NCBI RefSeq assembly: GCF_027244095.1
Contig: NC_069661.1
Coordinates: forward strand, 18,710,001-18,774,000
DNA: 64,000 nt
DNA from: Hemicordylus capensis
Taxonomy: Eukaryota; Chordata; Lepidosauria; Squamata; Cordylidae
Reading direction: 5' to 3'
Made by a program: the position numbers and the translations under genes. Shown here one piece after another: positions 11,801 to 22,553 of the stretch. A model generated the notes under the pieces. It ran no database searches. It had not been told where the DNA came from and saw only the letters and a program-made list of their open reading frames with translations. Positions within the stretch are counted from its first letter, which is position 1; the number at the start of each line of letters is the position of its first letter.

Positions 11801-12000
11801 GTATATAGCCACCTAATGGCGCAGCGGGGAAGTAACTTGCCTAGGGAGCACGAGGTTGCTGGTTTGAATCTCCGCTGGTATGTTTCCCAGACTATGAGAA
11901 ACACCTATATGGGGCAGCAGCGATATAGGAAGGTGCTGAAAACAACATGGCTCTGTGGTTGCCAGGAGTTGCCACTGACTTGGCAGTACAACTTTACCCT
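11801..12000 (+). mobile_element. Sauria-type SINE nested in CR1
   Basis: The tRNA-like head ATGGCGCAGCGGGGAAG and B box GGTTTGAATCTCC precede the CAGCAGCGATATAGGAAGG body. The tail is shortened. TATACCAATG occurs on both sides (near 11791 and 12000) and is the probable target duplication. Confidence 0.88.
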
Positions 12001-12423
12001 TATACCAATGCAAGAAGTCTCTGAGCGAAGATGGGTGAGCTGGAGTGCTTGGTTACTAATGAATATATAGATATAGTGGGTGTAATGGAAACCTGGTGGA
12101 ACGGTGAGAACCAGTGGGACACTGTTATCCCTGGATATAAACTCTATAGAAGGGACAGGGAGGGGAGGGTTGTGGGAGGAGTGGCACTGTATATCAAAGA
12201 AGGGATAGATTCCAATAAACTAGAAAACCTAGGTGGACTGGGGTCCTCCACAAAATCATTATGGGTGACATTATGAGGACTGAAAGAAATGTGTTACCAG
12301 GGACTTGCTATCGTTCTCCGGATCAAACTGCTGAAAGTGACCTGGAGTTGGAGAGCCAAATAAGAGAGACAGCAAAGAGAGACAGGGCAGTAATAATGGG
12401 TGACTTCAACTACCCACACATAA

Positions 12424-12650
12424 AGTAAAGTGTGCCATCGAGTCAGTGTTGACTCCTGGCGACCACAGAGCCCTGTGGTTGTCTTTGGTAGAATATAGGA
12501 AAGGTTTACCATTGCCATCTCCCACGCAGTATGAGACTATGCCTTTCAGCACTTCCAGTATCACTGCTGCCCGATATAGTTGTTTCCATACCAGCAGAGA
12601 CTCAAACTGGCAACGTCTGGCTTGCTAGTCAAGTCATTTCCCCGCTACAC
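12424..12650 (-). mobile_element. Sauria-type SINE nested in CR1, opposite orientation
   Basis: A BovB-like tail (GTGCCATCGAGTCAGTG at the left end) and a head ending near CCCCGCTACACA show a minus-strand copy. It interrupts the CR1 endonuclease at CCCACACATA/CACATAGACTGG, giving a short CACATA duplication. Confidence 0.9.
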
Positions 12651-13650
12651 ATAGACTGGGTAAATTCACATTCAGGTAATGAAAGAGAGACCAAATTTCT
12701 AGGCATGCTAAATGATTGTGCCCTAGAACAGTTAGTTGCAGAACTAACCAGAGAGATGGCGACCTTGGACTTAATCCTGAGTGGTGCCCAGGACCTGGTG
12801 CAAGATGTCAGAGTTGCAGAACCATTGGGGAATAGGGACCATAGTGTGATCCAATTCAGCATATATGCGAGTGGTTGGTGCTCTTTAACACGTTCATAAA
12901 TGATCTAGAAGATGGGGTAAGCAGCAAAGTGGCCAGATTTGCAGATTACAGTAAACTATTTAGCATAGTGAAATCCACAATAGATTGTGAGGATCTCCAA
13001 AAAGATCTCTCCAAACTGGGGGAGTGGGTGACAAAATGGCAAATGCGGTTCAGTGTAAGCAAATGCAAAGTTATGCATATTGGGGCAAAAAACCCCAACT
13101 TCACATATACGCTGATGGGATCTGAGCTGTTGGTGACTGACCAAGAGAGAGATCTTGGAGTCATGGTGGACAGCTCATTGAAAGTGTTGACTCCGTGCAC
13201 AGCAGCTATGAAAAAGGCCAATTCCATGCTAGGGATCATTAGGAAGGGGATTGAAAATATAACTGCTAATACTATAATGGCCTTATACAAATCTGTGGTG
13301 CAGCCACATCTGGAGAACCGCATACAGCTTTGGTCACCATATCTTAAGAATGATACTGTAGAACTGGAAAAGATACAGAAGAGGGCAACCAAGATTATCA
13401 GGGACCTGGAGCACCTTCCTTATGAGGCTAGGCTACAGCATCTGGGGCTCTTTACCTTGGGAAAGTGGCGACTAAGGGGAGACATGATCGAGTTGTATAA
13501 AATTATGCATGGAGAGGGTAGACGGAGAGAAATTTTTCTCCCTCTCTCACAACACTAGAATCAGGGGTCACTCCATGAAACTGAAGGTCGGGAAATTTAG
13601 GACCGACAAGAGGAAGTACTTTTTCATACAGCACATAATTAATCTATGAA

Positions 13651-14218
13651 CTTCTTAATCACCTGGCCACGCAGGGAATAGGCCCGGAAAGAGCCAAAGA
13701 CTCCCAAACTGGGCCATTTTTAGGGAAAGGAAGACCAGCAAGGGGAGGGAGAACCTCCATGGATCCCCTTGCCACCTTCTGAAGCCCCCTGAAGGGGGTA
13801 AGTAAATTTTTTTTTAAAAAAAGCTTGATGAACCCCCAAACTGGCTGTGTGTTCAATTTGGGGTCCAGCTGAACCAGGGGTGGTTCGGCTCAACCCCAAA
13901 CCTTTGAACGGAACCGGTTTGATGTCAAACCAGTTCAGAATCAAACAGGTTTGCACATCCCTGCAACTGGGAAAAGGAATTGATTCTTCTCTGAATGTAA
14001 GAGCTGGCCAGCAGATAGTGCTGTGAAAATCACACACGGTCAATTTTCGTGTGTACAGGAGATAAATGTGTACAGGAGATAAATCATGCTAACACAGAAT
14101 GCAGAAGCTTGCAGGGGCATCTGTACAATTAGTAAGATTTAAAGCTTGTGTGACAGCTTTGCAGATCCCACATGTTGTTGTTGTCGTCTGCAAGAGCCCA
14201 GTGATACATGTGCAAGGG
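13651..14218. other. Intergenic with a GGTTCGG/GAACCGG-rich repeat fragment
   Basis: Around 13860-13965 a run with GGTGGTTCGGC, GAACCGGTTTG and GTTTGCACATCCC resembles the end of a dispersed repeat. A related GC-rich stretch lies near 55480-55555. The family is not identified. Confidence 0.4.
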
Positions 14219-14226
14219 TGAGTAGC

Positions 14227-14631
14227 CAGAGGCGTAACTATGGGGGGGCAGGGGGGGCACGTGCCCCAGGCGCCATCTTTTCTGGTCACGTGGGGGGCGC
14301 CGCCATGACCAATTTTTTTAAAATTTTTTTTAATTTTTTGTTAATACAAATGTTTCCTGCTCAGTGCAGCAGCGCTGCAGCAGTCAAGGGAACGTGTCAG
14401 TGCCCCCTTCCCCATGAGCAGTCCCTTCCGTGCCGCCTGCGCCCCCCCCCCATTGCTTTGCTGGCGCCTGGTGGCCAGTCAGTGGCCTGGCTTGGCGGCG
14501 GCGGCGGGCGCTTGTGAGGAAAAACCTAAGTATAATGTAGTATGTTGGGGGGGCGGTGGGGGGGGGCGTGGTGGTGGTGGGCGCCATTTCAGTGCTTGCC
14601 CCGGGTGCCGTTTTCCCTAGTTACGCCTCTG
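14227..14631. mobile_element. Non-autonomous hAT-like element, 405 bp
   Basis: The ends are perfect inverted repeats: CAGAGGCGTAACTA on the left and TAGTTACGCCTCTG on the right. An 8-bp direct duplication TGAGTAGC lies at 14219-14226 and 14632-14639, the size used by hAT transposases. The interior is G-rich and non-coding. Confidence 0.9.
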
Positions 14632-15096
14632 TGAGTAGCTATCAAAAGCCATCAATGCTCTTTGAAGCAATCATCTTCTGGCTGTCAATACAAAAGCCTG
14701 ATGGAAAGGGTCAATTCCTTATCTGCATGGCCAGAAGCATTTATTGCTTCTTTTCATGTATCTCAGGATTCAAGTCTGATGGTGAAAACTGGTTCCATGA
14801 CTGATGCTTTGCATAAATGGCGCCCTTTTGATATAGTGAGAGGAAATGAAGGAGCAGAAAAGTCCTGCTGTTTTGCACAATGCTTTTTCTTTGTGGCTGT
14901 TGCGAAAATAAACAGCTGATTTGTAGGGAAAAGAAACCAAGCTAAAGAGAAACTGGCTAGTTGTCATGCAGTATTCAGATTGAAGCTAGGCTCATGTTTA
15001 CTTGGAAGGGGCTTTTGGGGGGAATCACGTAGACAACTATTTCTGTACTCCATGTGGGGGCTGCCATGTTTGTAAATCTCTTATCATGTGCTTGGT

Positions 15097-15445
15097 CAGT
15101 GGTGTAGAGAGGCTCCCGGTGGCCCAGGGACATAGTTGTTTGGGGGAGGCCCTACTTCTAAGCCCCGCCCTGCAGCGCTTCCCCCTCTATTTACCCATGG
15201 TGGTGGCTGGCAGGCAGGCAGGCTTCTCGGCGGGCTGGTGGGTGGGATTCTTGGTGGGCAGGAGGCAGTCTGGTGGCCTTCTCAGCTGGTGGGTGGGCTG
15301 GCGGGCTTCTCGGCATGTGGTGGGCGGAGGGCAGCATGGGGCGGGTGGCAGCGCAGGGGTGGAGTGGTGGGGCCCTTGTGGGCCCCTTGACTCTCTGGGC
15401 CCAGGGATGTTTGCACCCCCTCATCCAATGGCCGCTACACTCATG
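15097..15445. mobile_element. Probable hAT-like element
   Basis: The left end CAGTGGTGTAG and right end CTACACTCATG form imperfect inverted repeats. They are flanked by TGCTTGGT at 15089-15096 and 15446-15453. The interior is GC-rich with no transposase. Confidence 0.65.
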
Positions 15446-15852
15446 TGCTTGGTCACATGGGGTGCCATCAACCATGTGGATTGTCGTCAACCATGCGTGG
15501 TCACATGGAGTGTCATCAGCCAACCCAATTCGGCAATTGTTGACATTTTAGAGACCCACCTGAACTTTCACCAGCTTATAGCCATCATATATTGCCAAGT
15601 AATCATCAAGTCAATTGTCAAGATTGAATGAATAACTTTATTAAGATCATAGATCAGACACAGAAACAACCAATTATATAGCATTTGGATGAGAGATCTG
15701 TCATACAGTATACCAACAGAATAAACCAACAGCGTACAAAGGTCAAGATTGTTTTTAAATGACTTTTGACAACATACCTGTATTATCAGGCTCTTAGTTT
15801 ATGATGTTTTAAAGTTTTGTTTATGGTCTGTTTAATCTGTTTTATATTATTT
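15446..15852. other. Intergenic, no supported gene
   Basis: I see nothing recognisable beyond short AT-rich runs. Confidence 0.35.
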
Positions 15853-17770
15853 TTAGATTTATTTACTTACTTACTTACTTATTTATTTATTTAAACCACC
15901 CCATCCAAAGACTCTGGGCGGTGTACAACCACTTGAAAAAGACATAAAAACACACAATTCAAAACACAATGCTAAAAACAATATAAAAACAATTCAAAAA
16001 CAATTAAAACAATTTAAAACCAATTAAAATACTTTAAAAAACACTTTACAAGCCTTGGAAGGCCAGGCCAAACAAATAAGTTTTTAGGGCTTTCTTAAAG
16101 GCTGACAGCGAGCCTAAACTGTGGATAACTGCCGGGAGTGCATTCCATAGACCAGGAGCAGCTACAGCAAAGGCCCGGTTACGAGTTGCCACCAGACATA
16201 CCAGTAGCAACTGGAGTCAGACCTCTCCAGATGACCTCAATGAGCGATGGGGAGCATACCGAAGAGTTATCCCAGACCCAAGCCATTCAGAGCTTTAAAG
16301 GTAATAACCAGCACTTTGTACTTCACCCGGAAACATATCGGCAGCCAGTGCAACTGTTGTAAGACAGGCATAATATGATCTCTCCGGGTTACCCCAGAGA
16401 CCAATCTGGCTGCCGCATTTTGAACTAACTGAAGTTTCTGAACTACGTACAAAAGCAGCCCCACATAGAGCCCATTGCTGTAGTCAAGCCTGGAGGTTAC
16501 CAGCTGATGCACCACGGTTTTGAGATCATTCTCTTCAAGGAATTGACACAGCTGTTGATTCAGCTGAAGCTGATAGAAAGTGCTCCTGGCCATCGCCTCC
16601 ACCTGAGATAACAGGGTGAGTTCTTCCAAAAGAACTCCCAAGCTGCATACCTGTTCCTTCTGGGGAGTGGAACCCCATCCAGCACAGGAAGGTCTAACTC
16701 ATCCCTTAAATTCCTATCCCTCACAATGAGCACCTCTATCTTGCTTGGATTCAGCTTCAATTTGTTATCCCTCGTCCAGCCTATTACTGCCTGTAGGTAG
16801 GCATTTAGGGAATGAATGCCATTTCATGAGGAGGAGGAGGAGAAATAGATTTGGGTGTCATCAACATACTGATAACACCCTGCACCAAACTCCTGATGAC
16901 CTCACCCAGCGGTTTCATGTAAATATTAAAAAGCATTGGTGACAGAATGGAGCCCTGAGGGACTCCATATAATAGCTCCCGTTTTAAAGAGGAACTGTCA
17001 CCAAGCTCCATCATCTGGAATCTGCCTGAGAGATAGGAGCCGAACCACTGCAAAGCAGTGCCTCCTATCCCCAATTATCCCAGGCGATCCAGAAGGATAC
17101 CATGGTCGATGGTATCAAACACCGTCGAGAGATCTAAAAGGACCAACAGAGTTACACTCCCTCCTACCAAGGCAGACTCAACCCCATAGCCAGCTCTAAA
17201 GCCAGTTTGGAATGGGTCTAGATAATCAGTTTCCTCCAAAACCACCTGGAGCTGGTTAGTCACCACTTTCTCAATCACCTTGCCCAACCATGGGAGATTG
17301 GAGATGAGCCTATAACTATCCATCACTGAGGCATCTAGGGAAGGCTTCTTAAGAAGTGGTCTAATCATTGCCTCCTTCAAACAAGGAGGCATCCTACCCT
17401 CCCTCAGCGATGAGTTAATAATATCAACTAGGCCATCCCCAACAATCTCCCTGCTAGACAGAAGCAGCCAAGTTGGGCAAGGATCCAGAGAACAAGTGGT
17501 AGGCCGCACTGCCCCAAGCAGCTTGTCCACGTCATCAGGCATCACGGATTGAAACTGATCCAATTTAATACTGCAAGAGGGATTGCTGGACACCACCTTG
17601 ATAGACTCTGCAGGACTAGTGGAGTCCACGTCGGCCTGAATACAGGAGATTTTGTCCACAAATGACCCATTAAAAGCATTGCAGCAGAACAAAGTCCCTG
17701 GGGATTGGTTTGAACTGGAAGGAGCCTGACTCTAACTCCTCACAACCTGGGACAGCTCTGCTGGACGCGA
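15853..17770 (-). mobile_element. 5'-truncated L2 LINE
   Basis: The minus-strand translation shows an L2 reverse transcriptase in pieces: RPLLKKPSLD, SNLPWLGKVIEKVV, DPFQTGFRAGYG, LLDLSTVFDTIDHGILLDRLG and GVPQGSILSPMLFNIYM. The post-RT signature LQLVQNAAARLVSG ... LHWLPICFRVKYK follows. The 3' terminus GGGTGGTTTAAATAAATAAA runs into an (AAAT/AAGT)n tail at 15855-15893, typical of L2. The frame is broken by several indels. Confidence 0.9.
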
Positions 17771-17789
17771 ACCCCTTGCTGTTTGCTGT

Positions 17790-17882
17790 TTACTTGCTGT
17801 TTGCTGTTTGCTGAAATTATAATCCACCCTGAGATTTTATATAGGGCGGTATATAAGTGACAAACAGGCAAACAAATAAAAT
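17790..17882 (+). mobile_element. L2 3' tail fragment
   Basis: The phrase CACCCTGAGATTTTATATAGGG followed by CGGTATATAAGTGAC and AAATAAAATAAG is a typical L2 3' end on the plus strand. Confidence 0.6.
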
Positions 17883-19418
17883 AAGTCTTTAAAGCATTCA
17901 TTTATTAGAACTGTGACAAAGAACGAGAGAACTGGGCTAATTACAAAAATTGCTGTCTTTTCAAAGATTCCAGAGAGCATTCCCTCCTAGAAAAGTATCA
18001 TGTCAGAGCACATGAAGAGAGCTCTCTTTCCCACAGCAAATGAAACGGACTCAGTGGTAGATTGAACTTCTGGGCACTTGTGACATGTGTTTCCCAGGGA
18101 GAATGGTTTGTCACTAGGTTGTCACTCCCCTTGCTTAATATAAAGGGAATCACCACCTTTGAAAGGTGCCTCTTTGCTCAGTTAGCAGAGTGCTTCCTTA
18201 GTGCTATTGCATTCTTTTCTGACCACCGTAATGCAGCATATTGGAAGACTCAACACTAAACTTATGAATTTAGGAACATCCACAATGACAAATACAGGAA
18301 CACCTGAAACAGGAAAAAAAAAGACATTATTATTCATAATGCAACTCGGTCGGTGACTAGTCAAATGATATATCGTTAAACATGTAAACAATTGGCTGCA
18401 GTCCCGCTTCCTTCCTTCTTCCCACTGCAAGCAAGTGCAGCTGTTGCCAGAGAGAACTGCCATAGAAAGAGAACTGGCAACATATCTAATGGGAACCATG
18501 GCTGAGGGAGTGGCAGCAATCATCCTGCTGGAAACGTGGGGACTACGTGCAGCGTGCCCCCTTTCATGAGGCAAGGTGGCACAGTTGTCTCAGGCAGCAG
18601 GTTATTAGGGCACCAGTGAGGTGGCAATAAGCCCTTCTGCCCCCTCCTCATTTTTTAAAAAAGTGGTGGGAAGGGGAGAAGGAAAGGAGGGTGCACACAT
18701 GGGGGCAGTCTTTGGCTCCCCCAAATTCTTATCTGCCACCCCAATTGTTTACAAAGAAATGTTTAAAAAACAAACAAACTGAATATTGCTTGCACTTAGG
18801 ACTGATGGGGATCAGATAAGGTGGCCTGGCTCCTTTTTTCTGGTGACACCCTCCCCCTCCATGTTTAGGCTGGCTATGGGCTGGAGAGAAATGCTCTTCC
18901 CACCCCCAGCTATCCACAGAAGAATTCAGCTTCTTAAGATGTGAAAAATTCTCAAGTCTTGATTTTTTTTTTTAAGTTGCAATGCTCAACTCTACATAGC
19001 CAAGAGAAGAGCAAGTATTGGCTGAGCTTCTCCACAGGAAATGGGATTAGCTCTGCAGAGTTACAGAAAGACACGAGCTTGATTGCTCTATAGACTTTCC
19101 TCACAGCCTCAGTGGGTGCAGGTGGAGCATGTGACTTCCACTACTGTCTCCTTCCTCAAGATGGTGTTTTTAACTCCAGAAATCTGTCTCCAAGGGTTGC
19201 ACAGATCTTGCACCACTTCCTCCCACACTAAAACTCACAGTCTGGAAAGAACCCTGGAGGGAGGAGAGAACGGCTAAAACCACCCATCCACCCCCATGCC
19301 TTCTGATAGAATAGTTAGGCTTGCATCTTTTTGCATCTCCACAGGGTTATTTCTGTTTCTATAGCCCTGCAGACAATATCAGCCACTGTTGATATAGAGC
19401 ATATCTACAGTACAAATG
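17883..19418. other. Intergenic with scattered repeat fragments
   Basis: 18135-18190 carries the 5' end of the L2-tailed short repeat (minus; AAAGGTGCCTCTTTGCTCAG). Around 18570-18600 AGGCAAGGTGGCACAG resembles the end of an unidentified dispersed repeat. No host exon is seen. Confidence 0.4.
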
Positions 19419-19749
19419 TGCGCTTTCCAGATTAAACCCTACAACAGTGTCACTATGGATCTGTTAAGTGTGCTTCCGTACTTCCTGGGTTGTGAGACCG
19501 CAGTCCCTGCGCTGACAGCAAGGTGCTGTTCACATTTGCAATGCCTTCTTTCGGATCTTATCTTCGTGTTATAGTGCTACAACGTTGCACGTGCATCGCA
19601 AAAACGTAGATATATTTTCACGTTATTTGAGTTTGAGATTGTTTGAGATTCCCGTTGTTTGAGTTTGAGATTGTGGGGGTCGTTTTCATTACGATTCTCC
19701 CAAGCCAAAGCTTTTTAATCCTGTTGTAGGGTTTAATTTGGAAAGGGCC
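19419..19749. mobile_element. MITE-like element with CTTTCCARATTAAACCC ends
   Basis: CTTTCCAGATTAAACCCTAC on the left is matched as an inverted repeat by GTAGGGTTTAATTTGGAAAG on the right. The interior is shared with a diverged copy at about 31711-32023. No convincing target duplication is visible, so the superfamily is open. Confidence 0.75.
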
Positions 19750-19889
19750 ATGTAAATCAGTTTTATATCAGTTTCAAATGCTGTGGCTTCCTCCAAAGAA
19801 TTATGAGAACTGTAGTTTGGTAAGGGTTCTGAGAATTCTCTGTTAGAGATCCCTAGCCTCCTTTACAGGATGGTTCTTCCTGCCAGATA

Positions 19890-20145
19890 CCCCTGCTAAC
19901 TGAGCAAAGAGGCACCTTTTAATGCAGTGATTCTCTTATTTGTAGCAGGCGGGGAGCAACTGTCCCTATCCAGCCCCAGCATAGCATCAACCCAGGGTTG
20001 TTGCTGGTGTCTGCCTTATGTTTCTGATTAGATTGTGAGCCCTTTGGGGAGAGGGAAACATTTTGTTTATTATTTATTTTTCTATGTAAACTGCTTTGAT
20101 CACTTTTTTGCAAAGTGGTATATAAATATTCATAACCGTAGTTCC
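19890..20145 (+). mobile_element. L2-tailed short interspersed repeat, nearly complete
   Basis: It starts CCCTGCTAACTGAGCAAAGA and continues through TTGCTGGTGTCTGCCTTATG and GATTGTGAGCCCTTTGGGG. It ends in an L2-like AAACTGCTTTGAT ... GGTATATAAAT tail. The same order is seen in 23905-24155 (minus) and 63850-64000 (plus). Confidence 0.75.
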
Positions 20146-20727
20146 TATGATTCCTTGGGGGAGTAGGAATGTGGGTTAAATCAATGTCTGCAACACAGAT
20201 GCATTATTTATCTGTATGTGAGCTGAAGCTTCAAAAATACAGTATTTCCCAAGTTCTTGTACCCTGATACACTTTTATCTTATTGTACTGTACTTACTGT
20301 ACAGTTCATAGTTTCAAGATCTCTTTTTAACTGAAAAATGCAGGAAACACACATGCTGAGCCTGGCAGAGGAGAAGTTGCATCCTCTGTACCAGGACAAA
20401 ATGCATCGCTCAGTGGCTATGAAATGGAGAAAACCCTTAAGAGTCAGCATGTAACTGTTGTAAGGACAATGAGATTTGACCTCATTCCACTGAAAAAATG
20501 TAATAGCCTGGACTGTGTATTATTCCAAGCTAACACAACATTTTCAGAACATAAGAAACCCCAAACACCAATCTTGTAGACATGAGGTTCAGAATATGGG
20601 TAGATGTCATATCTGAAAAAGAGATGTGATAAAAGAGAGTAATGAAAAAGGGAGATCCTGACTAGCTAGGCTGCCTATTTATCTTTCTCTCTGTTGCATT
20701 TGGGATGCAAATCTTGTGTTGAAGGGC

Positions 20728-20733
20728 TTTATT
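20728..20733 (-). promoter_or_regulatory. PLAC8: Candidate poly(A) signal of PLAC8
   Basis: AATAAA on the minus strand, about 440 bases past the PLAC8 stop. It is the first canonical hexamer after the stop that I could find. Confidence 0.3.
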
Positions 20734-20749
20734 TTGAACTGAGTATCAC

Positions 20750-20832
20750 CTAGATCCAGCCTGTGCCTGGGCCCCTGCAAGTGGCCCTGAGACTTTGGTT
20801 TGGGGCGGTATAAAAATCCATTAAATAAATAA
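20750..20832 (+). mobile_element. L2 3' tail fragment
   Basis: GGTTTGGGGCGGTATAAAAA followed by TTAAATAAATAAG is an L2-type 3' terminus. Confidence 0.6.
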
Positions 20833-21170
20833 GTGTGGTGAGGGTGTCAGTAGTGGTCAAAGGCTCCTGGGGATAACAGCTCTGGACTCAGGCTATGATC
20901 TGGACATCCTAACGCCAGGGAATATTCTCAGGGTTGACAAGCTATGGACAGACCTCGTAGGTTACCTAGTGGGAGCATTTGCTTAACAGGAGTATGTTGG
21001 GTTTCTGGGAAGCTGAGAACCGATCTTTCCATTCTGAACCTCTCCCTTCCTCAGAGAGTCGCAACTCAGAAGGACAGTTGCATAGAAGCAGAATTCACTT
21101 TTACCGCACACACGCACGCACCCGCCCCTGCTCGAATAGAAAAGAATATTATAAACAACCACAAACCTTT

Positions 21171-21275
21171 CTAGAAAATCCCCAGTTGTTTCCTCCTGTT
21201 GATATCTCTCTTGAGCTGGCATAGATTACAGGGGGCACAGCAGGTGGCCGTGAGGCAATCACAGCAGATGGATCC
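21171..21275 (-). CDS. PLAC8: PLAC8 last coding exon
   Basis: The acceptor CCCAACAG precedes GGATCC. The exon encodes 34 residues beginning GSICCDCLTATCCAPC, then NLCQLKRDINRRKQLGIF and TAG at 21173-21171. It matches the end of mammalian PLAC8 (GSICDDYMATLCCPHCTLCQIKRDINRR...) closely. The CCxxC/CNLC cysteines and the basic KRDINRRK tail are conserved. The exon starts in phase 0, agreeing with the preceding exon, which ends on a full codon (Pro). Only the last few residues differ from the mammalian RAMRTF ending. The intron before it is 1.15 kb. Confidence 0.95.
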   Translation of the reverse strand, partial: GSICCDCLTATCCAPCNLCQLKRDINRRKQLGIF

Positions 21276-21792
21276 CTGTTGGGTTTAAAAAATGTAAAAT
21301 ATCACAATATGAATGTCTACCTGATTGCATTTCAAAGGGTATTTCCTATACAGGAGTGAGACTGTGAACTGGGCAGATGGCAGATCTCTCTTTTGCCATT
21401 TGGGTGGTGTTGTGCACACCTCCATTGGGCAGAAATGCTCCATGGGGTCAAGGTGGTGATGGTGACACACCAAGCCAGGCAAGTTGGCGTGGAGTGGGGA
21501 GGGGGGAAGAGCTGCACGCCAGCAGGGCAAGGAGGATAAGGTGAACAGCATGCCTCTGCAGGATAAGGAAGGGCAGCAGCAGTGAATGGTGGGGTGGTGA
21601 TCAGCATGTGCCACCTCTTATGACCCTCTCTGCACCCACGCCTGAGGCGACTGCCGCACCCTGCCTCATGGAAGGACAACCCTGGGAACCCCATACTCAA
21701 GCCTGGGAACTGGCTATGCAAAGTGCATAGTCCATTCAGCTTCATTCAACGGTGCGAAGTAGAGGGTAGTAACGGGATCAGCGTAGAACAAA

Positions 21793-22053
21793 AGCCCGAT
21801 TCAGACTTTATGCTGTATGAGCGTGCAAATATCTGTACACCCGTACATGTGTTTGTGTGAATGTCTGAACCTGTGTTCATTTTAAAAGTGAACGTGGACA
21901 CAGGCCCTTCCAAACGCATGGTGCAGATAGGAAGTGTACTTCTGTACCTGTGTTCAACAGAACATGTGAATGACTGTACCTGTGTACAGATCGGTACCTG
22001 TGTACATGGTACACTCGTAGTACAAGTGTTGGACATAATGTGTGAATGGGCCT
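21793..22053. mobile_element. MITE-like element in PLAC8 intron (AGCCC...GGGCCT ends)
   Basis: The left end AGCCCGATTCAGACTTTATG and right end CATAATGTGTGAATGGGCCT are imperfect inverted repeats. A related element with the same layout and interior words (GTTCATTTTAA, CCTGTGTTCAACA, ACATGTGAAT) is at 55646-55876. Confidence 0.7.
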
Positions 22054-22057
22054 AAAC

Positions 22058-22195
22058 CAGTGGTTTCCAACCTGGAGGCCTCCAGCTGTTGCTAAACTAC
22101 AACTCCCATAAACCCCAGTTACAATTTATTATGGCTGGGGATGATGGGAGTTGTAGTTCAGCAACAGCTGGAGGCCGCCAGGCTTAGAATCCCTG
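22058..22195. mobile_element. Short hAT-like MITE, 138 bp
   Basis: The ends CAGTGGTTTCCAACCTGGAG and GCTTAGAATCCCTG are partly inverted, and the interior carries inverted ACTACAACTCCCAT/ATGGGAGTTGTAGT. The flanks GCCTAAAC/GCCTAAAG (22050-22057, 22196-22203) are an 8-bp target duplication with one mismatch. Confidence 0.8.
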
Positions 22196-22428
22196 GCCTA
22201 AAGCATGTCTACTGTACATGTGCAAAGATACTCCCTGCTCAGGCTCTAGAATAAGTTTGGCAATGGACCACCAGGAGATTGAGTTTTATGTCCAAAAGAA
22301 CCAGCATCACCAAAATAGCAAGAGAAGAGCAAAACCAACTGGATTCTTAAGGAAATACACTCTGTAGTTTCCGAAGGGCTGTTAGGGGAGATGCAAAACT
22401 GAAACCAAATGACGATCAAGACATTTAC

Positions 22429-22553
22429 CGGGATCCTGAATAGGGTCCGGTAGCGAGTCCTCATGGCAACACTGGGTCCACAGCAGCAGCATTCGTCCAT
22501 ATCCTTGGAGATTTTGCATCCCAGGCAAAAGAAGCAGAAGGTGCCGCACAGGC
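22429..22553 (-). CDS. PLAC8: PLAC8 middle coding exon
   Basis: CCCTCTAG precedes the exon and GTAAAT follows it. After completing a split Cys codon it encodes LCGTFCFFCLGCKISKD, then MDECCCCGPSVAMRTRYRTLFRIP. This is the core of the PLAC8 cysteine-rich domain (human CLCGTFCFPCLGCQVAADMNECCLCGTSVAMRTLYRTRYGIP). The Met-x-Glu-Cys-Cys and VAMRT.YR elements are retained. The length is 125 bases (2+41 codons). The only notable change in the first cysteine cluster is CFPC to CFFC. Confidence 0.96.

Larger units (their letters stand above)
11530..13650 (+). mobile_element. Second CR1 LINE, internally deleted and invaded by two SINEs
   Basis: The copy begins at the 3' end of ORF1 (compare 2036). 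It continues into ORF2 at 12031 (MGELECLVTN), covers the endonuclease (SDH region near 12840), then jumps near 12875 straight to the RT active-site region (LFNTFINDLE). Relative to the first CR1 about 1.27 kb of RT is missing. It ends without a normal CR1 3' terminus near 13650. SINEs are inserted at about 11801-12000 and 12424-12650. Confidence 0.88.

Noticed and set aside
15002-15631. A 209-codon plus-strand reading frame
   Set aside because: It crosses a hAT-like insertion and a GC-rich repeat, with open frames on the other strand too. It has no domain, and composition explains the length.
1-20727. COPS4 exons expected next to PLAC8 from mammalian synteny
   Set aside because: I found no stretch resembling COPS4 coding sequence; the gene probably lies left of the window.
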